Shown here in pieces: positions 19,820 to 28,435 of a stretch of 64,000 bases of DNA. This DNA comes from Psychrobacter sp. Pi2-1 (GTDB lineage Bacteria > Pseudomonadota > Gammaproteobacteria > Pseudomonadales > Moraxellaceae): positions 1 through 64,000 of the forward strand of contig NZ_CAJHBO010000003.1 in assembly GCF_904846645.1 (NCBI RefSeq). Direction: 5' to 3'. The translations under genes were made by a program, and so were the position numbers. The notes beneath the pieces were generated by a model. The model searched no databases. It saw nothing but the letters and a program-made list of their open reading frames with translations, and was not told the DNA's origin. Numbering within the stretch: the stretch's first letter is position 1; each line of letters begins with the position of its first letter.

Positions 19820-21622
19820 CTACTCCGCAGGAATAGCAAGAATCTGTTCAGCTAGCGCTGCGTTAAATGGTCGGCATAAAGTGGCAAATGTCGCCTGAAT
19901 ACTTTTTAGGTCATCTACACTGTCACCTGCAAAGCGCGCGGTCAGGCTATTGCTGGTATTTGATTGACGCAGTACGCCAAAACCATGCGCAAAATCCAAA
20001 CGCACACCATCGATACAGCTCAGTTTAGTTCCCATAGGTAATAATTCATGCGTCTGTTTTACTGCTATTTGCGCCTTCGCAGTAGTGCAAGTACACGCTG
20101 ATGACTTGCATGTTGTGGCGGGCAGGCAAGTACCTTTTAACTGCTGACTAGATGAAGAATCAGTATGAGTAGACATATCTACTAGATACTGCAAGTAATA
20201 ACAAAATCTCGTTAGTTGCTCTACAAGTGAGCAGTCGGTAGTAGCGGTCTGCGGCATTGGCAAATAATGGTCAGCAGTACTGACTATAGTGGGCAAGTTT
20301 TGGATGATATCTGATAACGGTTTTTTATCGTTAATACCATTCTGAGTTTGGTCAAGCCAATGCAGCAACCGTAATGCAGCATACATCGCATCATCGTAGG
20401 GAATAAAGCGGCTGTCATTAAAGATGAAATGCCCTGATAATTCACCAGCGAAGACAATCTGATTGTCAGGATGCTGTACCTGCTGGCGCATAAAGCTGCT
20501 GCCAGTCTTGCTAATCACAGGTGTAGTACCAAGCTCAGATAACAGTCTTGGCAAATGATGGGCGCACTTAATATCGAAAAGAACTTCAGATGCTAATAAA
20601 GAGTCGCTAAGAGAGTTAGGATGTTCAGTAATAGCAATACGTGCCAATAGATAGAGCAAATGATCGGGCGTAACTATTTTGCCGTTGTTATCAACGATCA
20701 TCAAACGATCGCCATCGCCATCAAACGCCAAGCCTATATCTGCTGCATTCGAAACAACGGCTCGTTGCAATTCGTTCAAGCGGTTTGGTTCGGTGGGGTC
20801 TGGATTACCAAGGGGGAAATTACCATCGGGTATGTCATTGAGAAAAATAACATTCTGACAAAAACGTTCGAACAAGCGTTGAGCAATTCTACCAGTTGCA
20901 CCGTGCATACAGTCAATAACCACGATCAAATCAAGTTTATAAGCGCTTTTCTGATTGTCTGCAGTTGCCGAGTGATGGTGTTGAAATAATTGTTCAAATA
21001 CCTGCGCAATAGCATCGATATAGACGCTTGCTACTTGATGAGCAGGTAGTTGCTCAAGCAAATCAATTGGTAATTTTGAGTCGTGGCTACTCTTAAGATT
21101 TTTAATGCCTTCTGAAAACCAGATAGGGTTGTTAGCTTGATTATCGGGATAGGTGTGATGACCATGATTGGCGGTGAGTTGATGATAGAGCGTCTGTATC
21201 TCTGAGCTACTAGGGGACTTGTTATTTACTAACCATTTGATACCTAGTATGTCTTTAGCAGAATGGCTCGCTGTTACGACAATGCCATGACCTTGATACT
21301 GCATTGCCCAAAATGCCATCATCGGCGTGGTAACCAGACCTAATTGGATTACGCGTAAACCCTGCTGAGCTAGTACAGTAGAGAGCGTACGTGCAATAGC
21401 CTCACTACCAATGCGCATATCATAACCAATAACGACAACATTCTGCTTAGTATCAACAGAGGCATTAGCATTGTTGTTTTGAGTCGGTTGGCTATCTTGG
21501 GCATTGTAGAGAGTAGCAAAAGCATTGCCTAACGCTTGTATAAAACTGCTAGTAAAATACTGGTTGGTACCACGAATATCATAAGCACGGAATAAGGATT
21601 GCTGCGCCGCAAAAGGTGGCAT
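19820..21622 (-). CDS. Phosphomannomutase/phosphoglucomutase (AlgC-like), divergent
   Basis: A 600-residue alpha-D-phosphohexomutase. Seen: FRAYDIRGT (11-19), the phosphoserine loop VTASHSAKDILGIK (Ser119), the metal loop FDGDGDRLMIVD, the sugar-binding GELSGHFIF, and a C-terminal phosphate-binding domain. AlgC proteins interconvert sugar 1- and 6-phosphates for LPS and exopolysaccharide. It differs from AlgC (463 residues) by many insertions, including a Cys-rich segment (CLPATTCKSSACTC, about residue 495), and its active loop lacks the usual SHNP and NG. AAGGAG precedes ATG. It is the middle gene of dut-algC-argB. Confidence 0.88.
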   Translation of the reverse strand: MPPFAAQQSLFRAYDIRGTNQYFTSSFIQALGNAFATLYNAQDSQPTQNNNANASVDTKQNVVVIGYDMRIGSEAIARTLSTVLAQQGLRVIQLGLVTTPMMAFWAMQYQGHGIVVTASHSAKDILGIKWLVNNKSPSSSEIQTLYHQLTANHGHHTYPDNQANNPIWFSEGIKNLKSSHDSKLPIDLLEQLPAHQVASVYIDAIAQVFEQLFQHHHSATADNQKSAYKLDLIVVIDCMHGATGRIAQRLFERFCQNVIFLNDIPDGNFPLGNPDPTEPNRLNELQRAVVSNAADIGLAFDGDGDRLMIVDNNGKIVTPDHLLYLLARIAITEHPNSLSDSLLASEVLFDIKCAHHLPRLLSELGTTPVISKTGSSFMRQQVQHPDNQIVFAGELSGHFIFNDSRFIPYDDAMYAALRLLHWLDQTQNGINDKKPLSDIIQNLPTIVSTADHYLPMPQTATTDCSLVEQLTRFCYYLQYLVDMSTHTDSSSSQQLKGTCLPATTCKSSACTCTTAKAQIAVKQTHELLPMGTKLSCIDGVRLDFAHGFGVLRQSNTSNSLTARFAGDSVDDLKSIQATFATLCRPFNAALAEQILAIPAE

Positions 21623-21758
21623 TGCTTACTCTCCTTATAACCGTGATAGATGTTCAATGATAAATAAAAATGAATAGCGCAAGGTTTTATATATAGCTTA
21701 AGCAAAACCTTGAAGGCTATCTAAAAATTACTAGCAGGATGGACCATCAAAATAGCTA

Positions 21759-22223
21759 TTATTGACGACCTGAGTGTCCAAACCCGCCTGCACCGCGTAC
21801 GCTTTCATCACTGAATTCTGCAACCACTTCAAACTCAGGACGCGCAACAGGTACCACGATGTACTGTGCCATACGCTCAGCTGGGTTAAGAACAAAGTCT
21901 TCGCTACTGCGGTTCCAAATACTAACCATCAGCTCGCCTTGATAGTCGGCATCAATTAACCCAACCAAGTTACCCAAGACGATACCGTGCTTATGGCCAA
22001 GACCTGAACGCGGTAAAATCATACCTGCATAGTTAGGGTCTTGAATATAAACCGCAAGGCCTGTGCCAATTAAATGGGTTTCACCTGCTTTAATCGTTAA
22101 TGGCTCGTCAATACAAGCACGCAAATCAATACCTGCACTGCCATCGGTGGCACGAGTTGGTAGAGAAAACGCTTTATCTTCAGTAATTTTAGGGTTTACC
22201 ACTTTAATTTGTACAGCTTGCAT
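21759..22223 (-). CDS. dut: Deoxyuridine 5'-triphosphate nucleotidohydrolase
   Basis: A 154-residue trimeric dUTPase that cleaves dUTP to dUMP and pyrophosphate, keeping uracil out of DNA. All family motifs are seen: [36 protein letters not shown], the YxVxxxARPEF region, and the flexible C-terminal arm [10 protein letters not shown]. The length is normal. It is the first gene of the minus-strand group dut-algC-argB. Short 13-bp repeats lie just upstream (22265-22303). Confidence 0.97.
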   Translation of the reverse strand: MQAVQIKVVNPKITEDKAFSLPTRATDGSAGIDLRACIDEPLTIKAGETHLIGTGLAVYIQDPNYAGMILPRSGLGHKHGIVLGNLVGLIDADYQGELMVSIWNRSSEDFVLNPAERMAQYIVVPVARPEFEVVAEFSDESVRGAGGFGHSGRQ

Positions 22224-22264
22224 AACACACTCACTTAACGATTTGATGGTTTTTAAATTATGAT

Positions 22265-22303
22265 TTTAAACTAGGACTTTAAACTAGGACTTTGAACTAA
22301 GGT
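22265..22303. repeat. Three 13-bp tandem repeats upstream of dut
   Basis: TTTAAACTAGGAC occurs exactly at 22265-22277 and 22278-22290, then TTTGAACTAAGGT at 22291-22303. The array lies 42 bases upstream of the dut start, in its probable promoter or leader. Confidence 0.85.
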
Positions 22304-22382
22304 TTAAATAAATCTTATTCGAAATTTTTATACAAATAGCAATTCTAGATTTGGATTGAGTAATTGATTATTCAGCAATCAA

Positions 22383-23786
22383 CTAGAGTATCAATACGCT
22401 AGCCAATCCTAAAAAGGACATAAAGCCGACGATATCCGTGACGGTCGTTAAGATAACCGAAGCAGATAGAGCAGGGTCAATATTCATCCGTTTTAGCATC
22501 AGCGGTATGCTGATGCCAGAGACATTAGCTGCAGTCATGTTGATCGCAATGGCAAAACCAATGACGGCACTGATCTTAATATCATGAAACCATAACTGAG
22601 CAATAAACGCCATAATTATCGCCCAGATGATACCGTTTATCGCACCCACCCACAGCTCTTTATTCAATAGCCAGACACGGTTGGAACCACCGATTTGACC
22701 CATCGCCATCCCGCGAATAACGACCGTCAGCGTTTGCGAGCCAGCAATACCGCCCATACTGGCGACTACTGGCATCAATATCGCTAGCGCCACGACTTGT
22801 GCCAATACTTCTTCAAACTGTCCAATTACTGCTGCGGCCAAAAGGGCAGTACATAAATTGATACCTAGCCAAACGCTACGGCTTTTGGCGCTGGTTAGGA
22901 TAGGGGCAAACAGCTCTTCATCTTGGCTAACACCAGCGAGGTTTTTCATGGTGCTGTCGACATCATCTTGGATAATTTCCATGATGTCTTCACCGTTTAG
23001 TTGACCAACTAGCTCGCCATGACTATTGATTACAGGCGCAAAACGGATGTCTTCTGAACGAAAAATCGCGGCAGCATCTTGGATATCTAAGCGATCATTA
23101 ATCGTAATGGCGGTATCAATCAGCTCCGAGACCAAGGTGTTTTGTCTATGCTTAATTAAATCTACTAGACTCAATAGCCCTAGTAATTGCTGGCTTTGAT
23201 CGACAACTAACAGCTCTTGGCTTTCGTCATCGAGCAGGTCGTCGTTTTCACGCAGCCACTCTTGCACATCTGCCAAATAGATATCATCCCTTATCTGGAT
23301 AATATCGGGATCCATATAGCTACCAACTTCCCAGTCAGCATATGTATCAAGCTTATTGACTTGGACTCGAGTTTCTTCGTCTAGCGTTGCCATAACTGAG
23401 GTACGTACGCTCTCAGTGACAGTGTCCAAAATCTCAGAGATATCTTGCGCATCAAGATCTTGGGTAAACAACGATATTTCTTGAGAAGAAATATTCTCCA
23501 TCAATGGCTGGCGCGTATCGACATCTAGCTCGGCAAGCACTTCACCTTTGATGTGCTCTGGCACCTGCGCCCAAATCAACAGACGGTTTTGAGTTGGGAA
23601 AGACTCTAGTAGATTGGCAATCTCATATTCGGATTGCTTTTCTAAAAACTCAGTAATGGCCTCGTATGCTTTATCAGCAACCAAACCCTGCAGATACAGA
23701 AGCTTATATTCGGCACTATACTCAGCCGAGTTATAATCTCCTGACAGCATGGCGGTTCGTTCCTGATTGGGCGTCGGGGTAGGCAT
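22383..23786 (-). CDS. mgtE: MgtE family magnesium transporter
   Basis: A 467-residue protein. The N-terminal cytosolic domain (to about 140) is the MgtE superhelix, followed by two CBS domains (about 150-275), which sense magnesium, a connecting helix, and a C-terminal pore of about five membrane segments (310-467) with the PVVASMGGIAGSQTLTVVIR region. It is a magnesium-gated channel of the inner membrane. The start could also be Met13 (23750), which has AGGA 10 bases before it. A hexanucleotide repeat lies upstream. Confidence 0.94.
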   Translation of the reverse strand: MPTPTPNQERTAMLSGDYNSAEYSAEYKLLYLQGLVADKAYEAITEFLEKQSEYEIANLLESFPTQNRLLIWAQVPEHIKGEVLAELDVDTRQPLMENISSQEISLFTQDLDAQDISEILDTVTESVRTSVMATLDEETRVQVNKLDTYADWEVGSYMDPDIIQIRDDIYLADVQEWLRENDDLLDDESQELLVVDQSQQLLGLLSLVDLIKHRQNTLVSELIDTAITINDRLDIQDAAAIFRSEDIRFAPVINSHGELVGQLNGEDIMEIIQDDVDSTMKNLAGVSQDEELFAPILTSAKSRSVWLGINLCTALLAAAVIGQFEEVLAQVVALAILMPVVASMGGIAGSQTLTVVIRGMAMGQIGGSNRVWLLNKELWVGAINGIIWAIIMAFIAQLWFHDIKISAVIGFAIAINMTAANVSGISIPLMLKRMNIDPALSASVILTTVTDIVGFMSFLGLASVLIL

Positions 23787-23827
23787 AAGTGTTCCAAGTT
23801 TTTACAGTCAATTTTTTACAGTGTATA

Positions 23828-23851
23828 AAGAACAAGAACAAGAACAAGAAT
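23828..23851. repeat. Hexanucleotide repeat (AAGAAC)3 AAGAAT upstream of mgtE
   Basis: Three exact AAGAAC units and one changed unit, 42-65 bases upstream of the mgtE start, between mgtE and rep. The array is non-coding for both genes. Confidence 0.85.
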
Positions 23852-23954
23852 AATAACGATTATATCAATCGTTTTTTGCACAGTCTAAAGCGTGTTCTCT
23901 TGAGCGTTTTACTTAAGTGTTTATTGCTTAGGTGCTTAAATGTCTTGATTAAGA

Positions 23955-25988
23955 TTAACGCTTACCCAGTAACGCTCGAATATTGGCCAAATATTCGTCA
24001 GCGACGGCCTCTGGGTCTTTGGTCGCTTTTTTCTTTTTCGCTTTAGCAGGCCAATCAATATGATCTTCAGGTAGCTCATCCAAAAATCTTGATTCTGAGG
24101 TAACGCGCATTTGACCACCAGCACGGCGCTGGGTCGCGAGTGTCAATGTCAGCTCACGGCGCGCACGGGTAATGCCCACGTACATCAGACGGCGCTCTTC
24201 TTCGACCGTCTCACTCATAATAGAGTTGCGATGCGGCAGCATCTCTTCCTCAAGCCCCATGATATAAACAAAATCAAACTCCAAGCCCTTTGCCGCATGT
24301 AAGGTCATTAAGTTAACTTTGTTGGTATTCTCTTCTTCTTGCTGTTGCTCGAGCATATCAAGCAATACCAGCTTACGAATGATGGTATCAATCGTCCGAT
24401 CTTCGTCTTCTTCAGCACGATTAATCAACGACTGAATGCTGGTATAAAGCATATCGATATTATCAATACGGTTTTTTTCTTGTTGCGGCGTTTTGGCGTC
24501 GCTACGCACAAAATCAATATAACCCGTCTCATCAATCATCTGGCGTACGATTGGTACAGGGTCAGGATGTTGATCCAACTCACGCGTATAGTGCTCAATG
24601 AATTCACCAAACTCTTTTATCGTACCATAAGCCTTTGAGGGCAATACATGAGTTAGGCCAGCGTGGGTGCAAGAGGCCAATAGTGATATGCTGTGTTCTT
24701 GCGCAAACAAACCAAGCTTTTCTAGCGTGGCTGGTCCCATACCGCGCTTAGGTGTATTGATAATACGTAAAAATGCACTGTCATCTTCAGGGTTCAAAAT
24801 CAGGCGCAGATAGCCCATGATGTCTTTGATTTCACTACGGGCAAAGAATGACTGACCGCCTGATAACTTATAAGGTACTTGCAACTGGCGTAATTGTGCC
24901 TCTAGCATACGTGCCTGAAAGTTACTGCGGTACAGTACGGCATACTGTTCCCACTCATTGCCGAAACGCAGCTTGTGCGTGACAATTTCTTTGGCCACGC
25001 GCTCGGATTCATCATCGTCATTACGACAGTTAATGATGCGGATTTTTTCGCCTTGACCTTTATCCGACCACAGTTTTTTCTCGAATAAATGCTCGTTATT
25101 TAGAATAACGGCGTTGGCCGAAGTCAAAATACGCGTGGTTGAGCGGTAATTTTGCTCAAGCATAACGATTTTTAGTTTTGGAAAATCTTCTTTGAGTAGT
25201 GCCATGTTTTCAGGCTTTGCTCCGCGCCACGCATAAATAGATTGGTCATCATCACCTACCACGGTGAATCGACCCTGAGGCCCGACCAAGTACTTAATCA
25301 TCTCATACTGCGCTGTATTGGTATCTTGATACTCATCGACCAATAGATAACGAATACGGTTTTGCCACTTATCACGCAGTTCTCTATTTTCACGTAATAT
25401 CTTGGTTGGCAATACAATCAAGTCATCAAAATCGACGGCATTATAAGCGCGCAAGTTACGCTCATAAAGCGCGTACAAGGTTGCAAAAATCATGTCTTCT
25501 GGATCGTCTAACGTTTCCATCGCCTTATCAGGCTCGACCAAGTCATTTTTCCAATCAGAAATCATTTTGATGGCTTTACCGACCAACTCACGGCTTTCAG
25601 CGCCACTCAAGTTGTCGCGCATCATCAGCTCCATCAACAAGCGTTTACTGTCATCGCTGTCCATAATGGAAAAGTTGCCTTTTAGTGGGGTATGAATCAG
25701 CTCATAGCGCAAAAACTGTAGACCAAATTGGTGAAAGGTCGATACGGTCAGACCACGCATTTTTTCGCTAGGGAGCAGTTTGCTAACTCGCGCTTTCATT
25801 TCACGTGCCGCTTTATTGGTAAAGGTCACAGCGGTGATACGCTCAGCTGGCATGTCGCATTCTTGGATTAGGTAAGCAATCTTACGCGTAATCACAGAGG
25901 TCTTGCCGGAGCCAGCACCTGCAAGTACAAGTAATGGACCAGATACGTAGAGCATGGCCTCGGATTGTTTGGGATTGAGTTGACTCAT
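23955..25988 (-). CDS. rep: ATP-dependent DNA helicase Rep
   Basis: A superfamily 1 3'-5' helicase that helps replication forks pass obstacles. The frame is open from 26039, but the ATG at 25988 is chosen because the protein then starts MSQLNPKQSEAM like E. coli Rep and an AGG-type site precedes it; this gives 677 residues. Motifs: Walker A GAGSGKT, VTFTNKAAREMK, LLVDEYQDTN (Walker B), VGDDDQSIYAWRGA, EQNYRST, LMTLHAAKGLEF and YVGITRARR. The Lys-rich tail AKKKKATK lies near the C-terminus. It resembles Rep more than UvrD throughout the first 300 residues. Confidence 0.95.
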   Translation of the reverse strand: MSQLNPKQSEAMLYVSGPLLVLAGAGSGKTSVITRKIAYLIQECDMPAERITAVTFTNKAAREMKARVSKLLPSEKMRGLTVSTFHQFGLQFLRYELIHTPLKGNFSIMDSDDSKRLLMELMMRDNLSGAESRELVGKAIKMISDWKNDLVEPDKAMETLDDPEDMIFATLYALYERNLRAYNAVDFDDLIVLPTKILRENRELRDKWQNRIRYLLVDEYQDTNTAQYEMIKYLVGPQGRFTVVGDDDQSIYAWRGAKPENMALLKEDFPKLKIVMLEQNYRSTTRILTSANAVILNNEHLFEKKLWSDKGQGEKIRIINCRNDDDESERVAKEIVTHKLRFGNEWEQYAVLYRSNFQARMLEAQLRQLQVPYKLSGGQSFFARSEIKDIMGYLRLILNPEDDSAFLRIINTPKRGMGPATLEKLGLFAQEHSISLLASCTHAGLTHVLPSKAYGTIKEFGEFIEHYTRELDQHPDPVPIVRQMIDETGYIDFVRSDAKTPQQEKNRIDNIDMLYTSIQSLINRAEEDEDRTIDTIIRKLVLLDMLEQQQEEENTNKVNLMTLHAAKGLEFDFVYIMGLEEEMLPHRNSIMSETVEEERRLMYVGITRARRELTLTLATQRRAGGQMRVTSESRFLDELPEDHIDWPAKAKKKKATKDPEAVADEYLANIRALLGKR

Positions 25989-26319
25989 AACGTGACCTGT
26001 AAGACAAAAACAAAAAAGAGGGTAGCGCTGATATGACAAAGATAGATAAACGCAGCGCGCATCATCAAAACTCGTATCGTTGCGATATTTTAATAATCTT
26101 TATTGTAAGAATAATAGAATTTAAGGTTTGATGATGGCATATCATAAAAATCTGGTGGGTCATTATAAAGCAAAAATGCTCACTTTGGGGGAGGACTTGG
26201 GTGATGAAAGTGGGGTATTCGGACACTTGATTTTTGACAAATAGCGTGGCAGTGTTTGCTCATAGCCAAAAGTACGGATTTGGGGTTAATATAAGGTAAG
26301 GTCTATATCATAATTCATA

Positions 26320-26343
26320 GTAAAAAAAACACATTTTTTTTAC
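26320..26343. repeat. Perfect A/T inverted repeat
   Basis: GTAAAAAAAA (26320-26329) is exactly complementary to TTTTTTTTAC (26334-26343) with loop CACA. It has no G+C stem, so it is not a standard terminator. Confidence 0.8.
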
Positions 26344-26650
26344 ACAGAAAGTGACCGTTCAATACAGTTAAAAACTAGCTTTTAGGCACTGATATGCGTA
26401 TAGTACGTAAATAATTTATGCCAGTTGTCACGTCATTGTTGACCACGTGTAATGAGCTATTAAATCAATTAAGTAAGCAGTCAGATATGATATTGATTTA
26501 ATACGTTGATCTTACGTTGTTAGAAGATGCGTTGGGCGACCAGCCTTTATCCGCGCGCATACCGGAATCTCTACAGTTGGTCACGTCTGACATCGTCGTC
26601 AATAAGCTTGATAGTTGGTTGTTACCAGAAAAATACCTAACATGTGACTC

Positions 26651-26710
26651 AATGACAGTTACTTAAACACAGTGACAGTTGCTGAAGTGCAGTGACAATT
26701 ACTTAAATAA
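26651..26710. repeat. Three 20-bp tandem repeats upstream of nuoA
   Basis: Units AATGACAGTTACTTAAACAC (26651), AGTGACAGTTGCTGAAGTGC (26671) and AGTGACAATTACTTAAATAA (26691), followed by a partial AGTCACT. They end 106 bases before nuoA. Confidence 0.85.
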
Positions 26711-26816
26711 AGTCACTTTGTGTTTTCGTCTGCGTTATACCTGTCGCAACATGGCCTGAGTGGGTCAGTGCTTGCGCTGTGTCTAACACTCGATTGGGTG
26801 AGGAGCACGTATTATC

Positions 26817-27440
26817 ATGTCTGCTTTTAATTGGTCAGCCATTGCTTTTATCTTAGCCGCCATTGGGCTAGTTGTCTTTATGCTGGTCGTACCGCGCTTA
26901 CTTGGCGGTCGCTCTCAAGGCTCACAAAAGGAAGAAGTATTTGAAGCGGGTGTTGTCGGATCTGGCAACGCCCGTATTCGTTTGTCTGCCAAATTTTATT
27001 TGGTCGCAATCTTCTTTGTGATTTTTGATTTAGAGGCGCTATATCTCTACGCTTATGCTGTGTCAGTACGCGAGGCAGGCTGGCTTGGCTTTGCCGCCGC
27101 TGGCACGTTTATCACTATTCTAATTATTGGTTTGATTTATGAGCTGAGCTTGGGTGCGATGAACTGGGCACCTGCTGACAAGCTACGCAAAAAAGCACGC
27201 TTATATGCGGCGCCTGCAGGCTTTAATTTGGCAGACATCACCAAGTTTGATGGTGCTCATGAGCTAATGGTCGATCCGACAGGTAAAGTACCCGCGCAGT
27301 CATCCGGTCAAATCAATGTCTCAAACAATATTGAGACCAATCGTCGTCATCTACAAAACATCGATCATATTAATACCACGGGTAACGTTACTTCTGTGGA
27401 TTTTGCGACGTCTGCTCAGCAGGACAAAACTGAACGTTAA
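26817..27440 (+). CDS. nuoA: NADH-quinone oxidoreductase subunit A
   Basis: A 207-residue membrane subunit of complex I. Three membrane helices (about 7-29, 60-80 and 90-112), with the conserved loop EEVFEAGVVGSGNARIRLSA and the DLE motif in FVIFDLEALYLY. It helps shape the quinone site with NuoH. The C-terminal ~70 residues (from about 135) are a polar tail rich in Asn, Thr and His, absent from E. coli NuoA (147 residues). GAGGAG precedes ATG. It is the first gene of the nuo operon; nuoB follows after 174 bases. Confidence 0.96.
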   Translation: MSAFNWSAIAFILAAIGLVVFMLVVPRLLGGRSQGSQKEEVFEAGVVGSGNARIRLSAKFYLVAIFFVIFDLEALYLYAYAVSVREAGWLGFAAAGTFITILIIGLIYELSLGAMNWAPADKLRKKARLYAAPAGFNLADITKFDGAHELMVDPTGKVPAQSSGQINVSNNIETNRRHLQNIDHINTTGNVTSVDFATSAQQDKTER

Positions 27441-27614
27441 TAGCAGTTGATGCTCAGCTTATAGCGTTTGCAAAAACGAGCAGAAAAGCATGAAAGCGTA
27501 AGTGCTGTTTGTATTAATGATCGCTGATGATTAGCCACTTATTAATAATAAAATTATGGCGATAGCGCGAGCAAGATGATTGCCACGCCAAGCCTAATAT
27601 GAAGGTTGTATGTT

Positions 27615-28283
27615 ATGAAATACACATTAACAAAAGCCAACCCCGATGCAGATACCTATCCTGCACAGACCAGTCAAACGGTCAATGATCCTATCGAAGA
27701 TGAAGTGAATAAAAACGTCTTTATGGGTCGTCTCGAAGACCTCGTTCATTCAACAGCAAACTGGGGGCGTAAAAATTCACTGTGGCCATTTAACTTTGGT
27801 ACTTCTTGCTGTTATGTTGAATACGCTACTACCTTAACCGCCGTTCATGATTTGTCACGTTTTGGGGCAGAGGTTATTCGTGCCTCGCCTCGTCAGGCGG
27901 ACGTCATGATCGTCGCTGGTACTTGCTTCGTTAAGATGGCACCTGTCATCCAGCGCCTATATGAGCAAATGCTTGAGCCAAAATGGGTTATCTCTATGGG
28001 TGCCTGTGCCAACTCGGGCGGTATGTATGATATCTATTCAGTCGTACAAGGCGTCGATAAGATTATCCCTGTTGATGTGTATGTGCCAGGTTGTCCGCCG
28101 CGTCCAGAAGCGCTTATTCAGGGTTTGATGTTGTTACAAGAATCTATTACTAAAGAGCGTCGTCCGCTGGGTATCCATGTCAATGAGCAGGGTATCTATC
28201 AGCCGCAAATGACGCCTGAGCGTGACCGTAAGCAGGCAGATCGTATCGCTGTCAAAAACTTGCGCAGCCCAGATAGTATTTAA
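27615..28283 (+). CDS. nuoB: NADH-quinone oxidoreductase subunit B
   Basis: The frame opens at a TTG at 27606, but the ATG at 27615 is chosen because GAAGG lies 9 bases before it. The protein has 222 residues and carries iron-sulfur cluster N2, the last electron donor to quinone: Cys65-Cys66 ([10 protein letters not shown]), Cys131 (MGACANSGG) and Cys160 ([11 protein letters not shown]), spaced as in E. coli. Located in the peripheral arm at the membrane junction. A 152-base gap with four 20-bp repeats separates it from nuoCD. Confidence 0.97.
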   Translation: MKYTLTKANPDADTYPAQTSQTVNDPIEDEVNKNVFMGRLEDLVHSTANWGRKNSLWPFNFGTSCCYVEYATTLTAVHDLSRFGAEVIRASPRQADVMIVAGTCFVKMAPVIQRLYEQMLEPKWVISMGACANSGGMYDIYSVVQGVDKIIPVDVYVPGCPPRPEALIQGLMLLQESITKERRPLGIHVNEQGIYQPQMTPERDRKQADRIAVKNLRSPDSI

Positions 28284-28337
28284 GTTTCAAACAGCATTTA
28301 GACTTATAGCAACAGTTTCAATATTTTATGCGCTTAT

Positions 28338-28417
28338 CATAGTTCGGTTATGATTAACATAGCTCAGTTATGGTTGACATAGTTCGGTTATGACTAACAT
28401 AGTTCAGTTATGATTAA
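28338..28417. repeat. Four 20-bp tandem repeats between nuoB and nuoCD
   Basis: Units CATAGTTCGGTTATGATTAA (28338), CATAGCTCAGTTATGGTTGA (28358), CATAGTTCGGTTATGACTAA (28378) and CATAGTTCAGTTATGATTAA (28398). Period exactly 20, 2-5 mismatches between units. The array ends 18 bases before the nuoCD start, directly before its AAGGA site. Confidence 0.95.
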
Positions 28418-28435
28418 TGAAGGAATACATCATTC

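Larger units (their letters stand above)
25989..26816. other. Long intergenic region between rep and nuoA
   Basis: 828 bases between divergent genes. It holds a perfect A/T hairpin (26320-26343), an open stretch of 54 codons without ATG (26502-26663) that may be a gene remnant, and three 20-bp tandem repeats (26651-26710). The nuo promoter must lie here or in the repeats, but no well-spaced -35/-10 pair stood out. Confidence 0.5.

Noticed and set aside
23936-24124. 62-codon minus-strand frame at the rep 3' end
   Set aside because: Overlaps rep on the same strand in another frame, without its own features.
26718-26740. Possible nuoA promoter TTGTGT/TTATAC
   Set aside because: Only 11 bases between the boxes.
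28338-28417. Four 20-bp repeats as a small CRISPR array
   Set aside because: The repeats are directly adjacent with no spacers and no cas genes are near.
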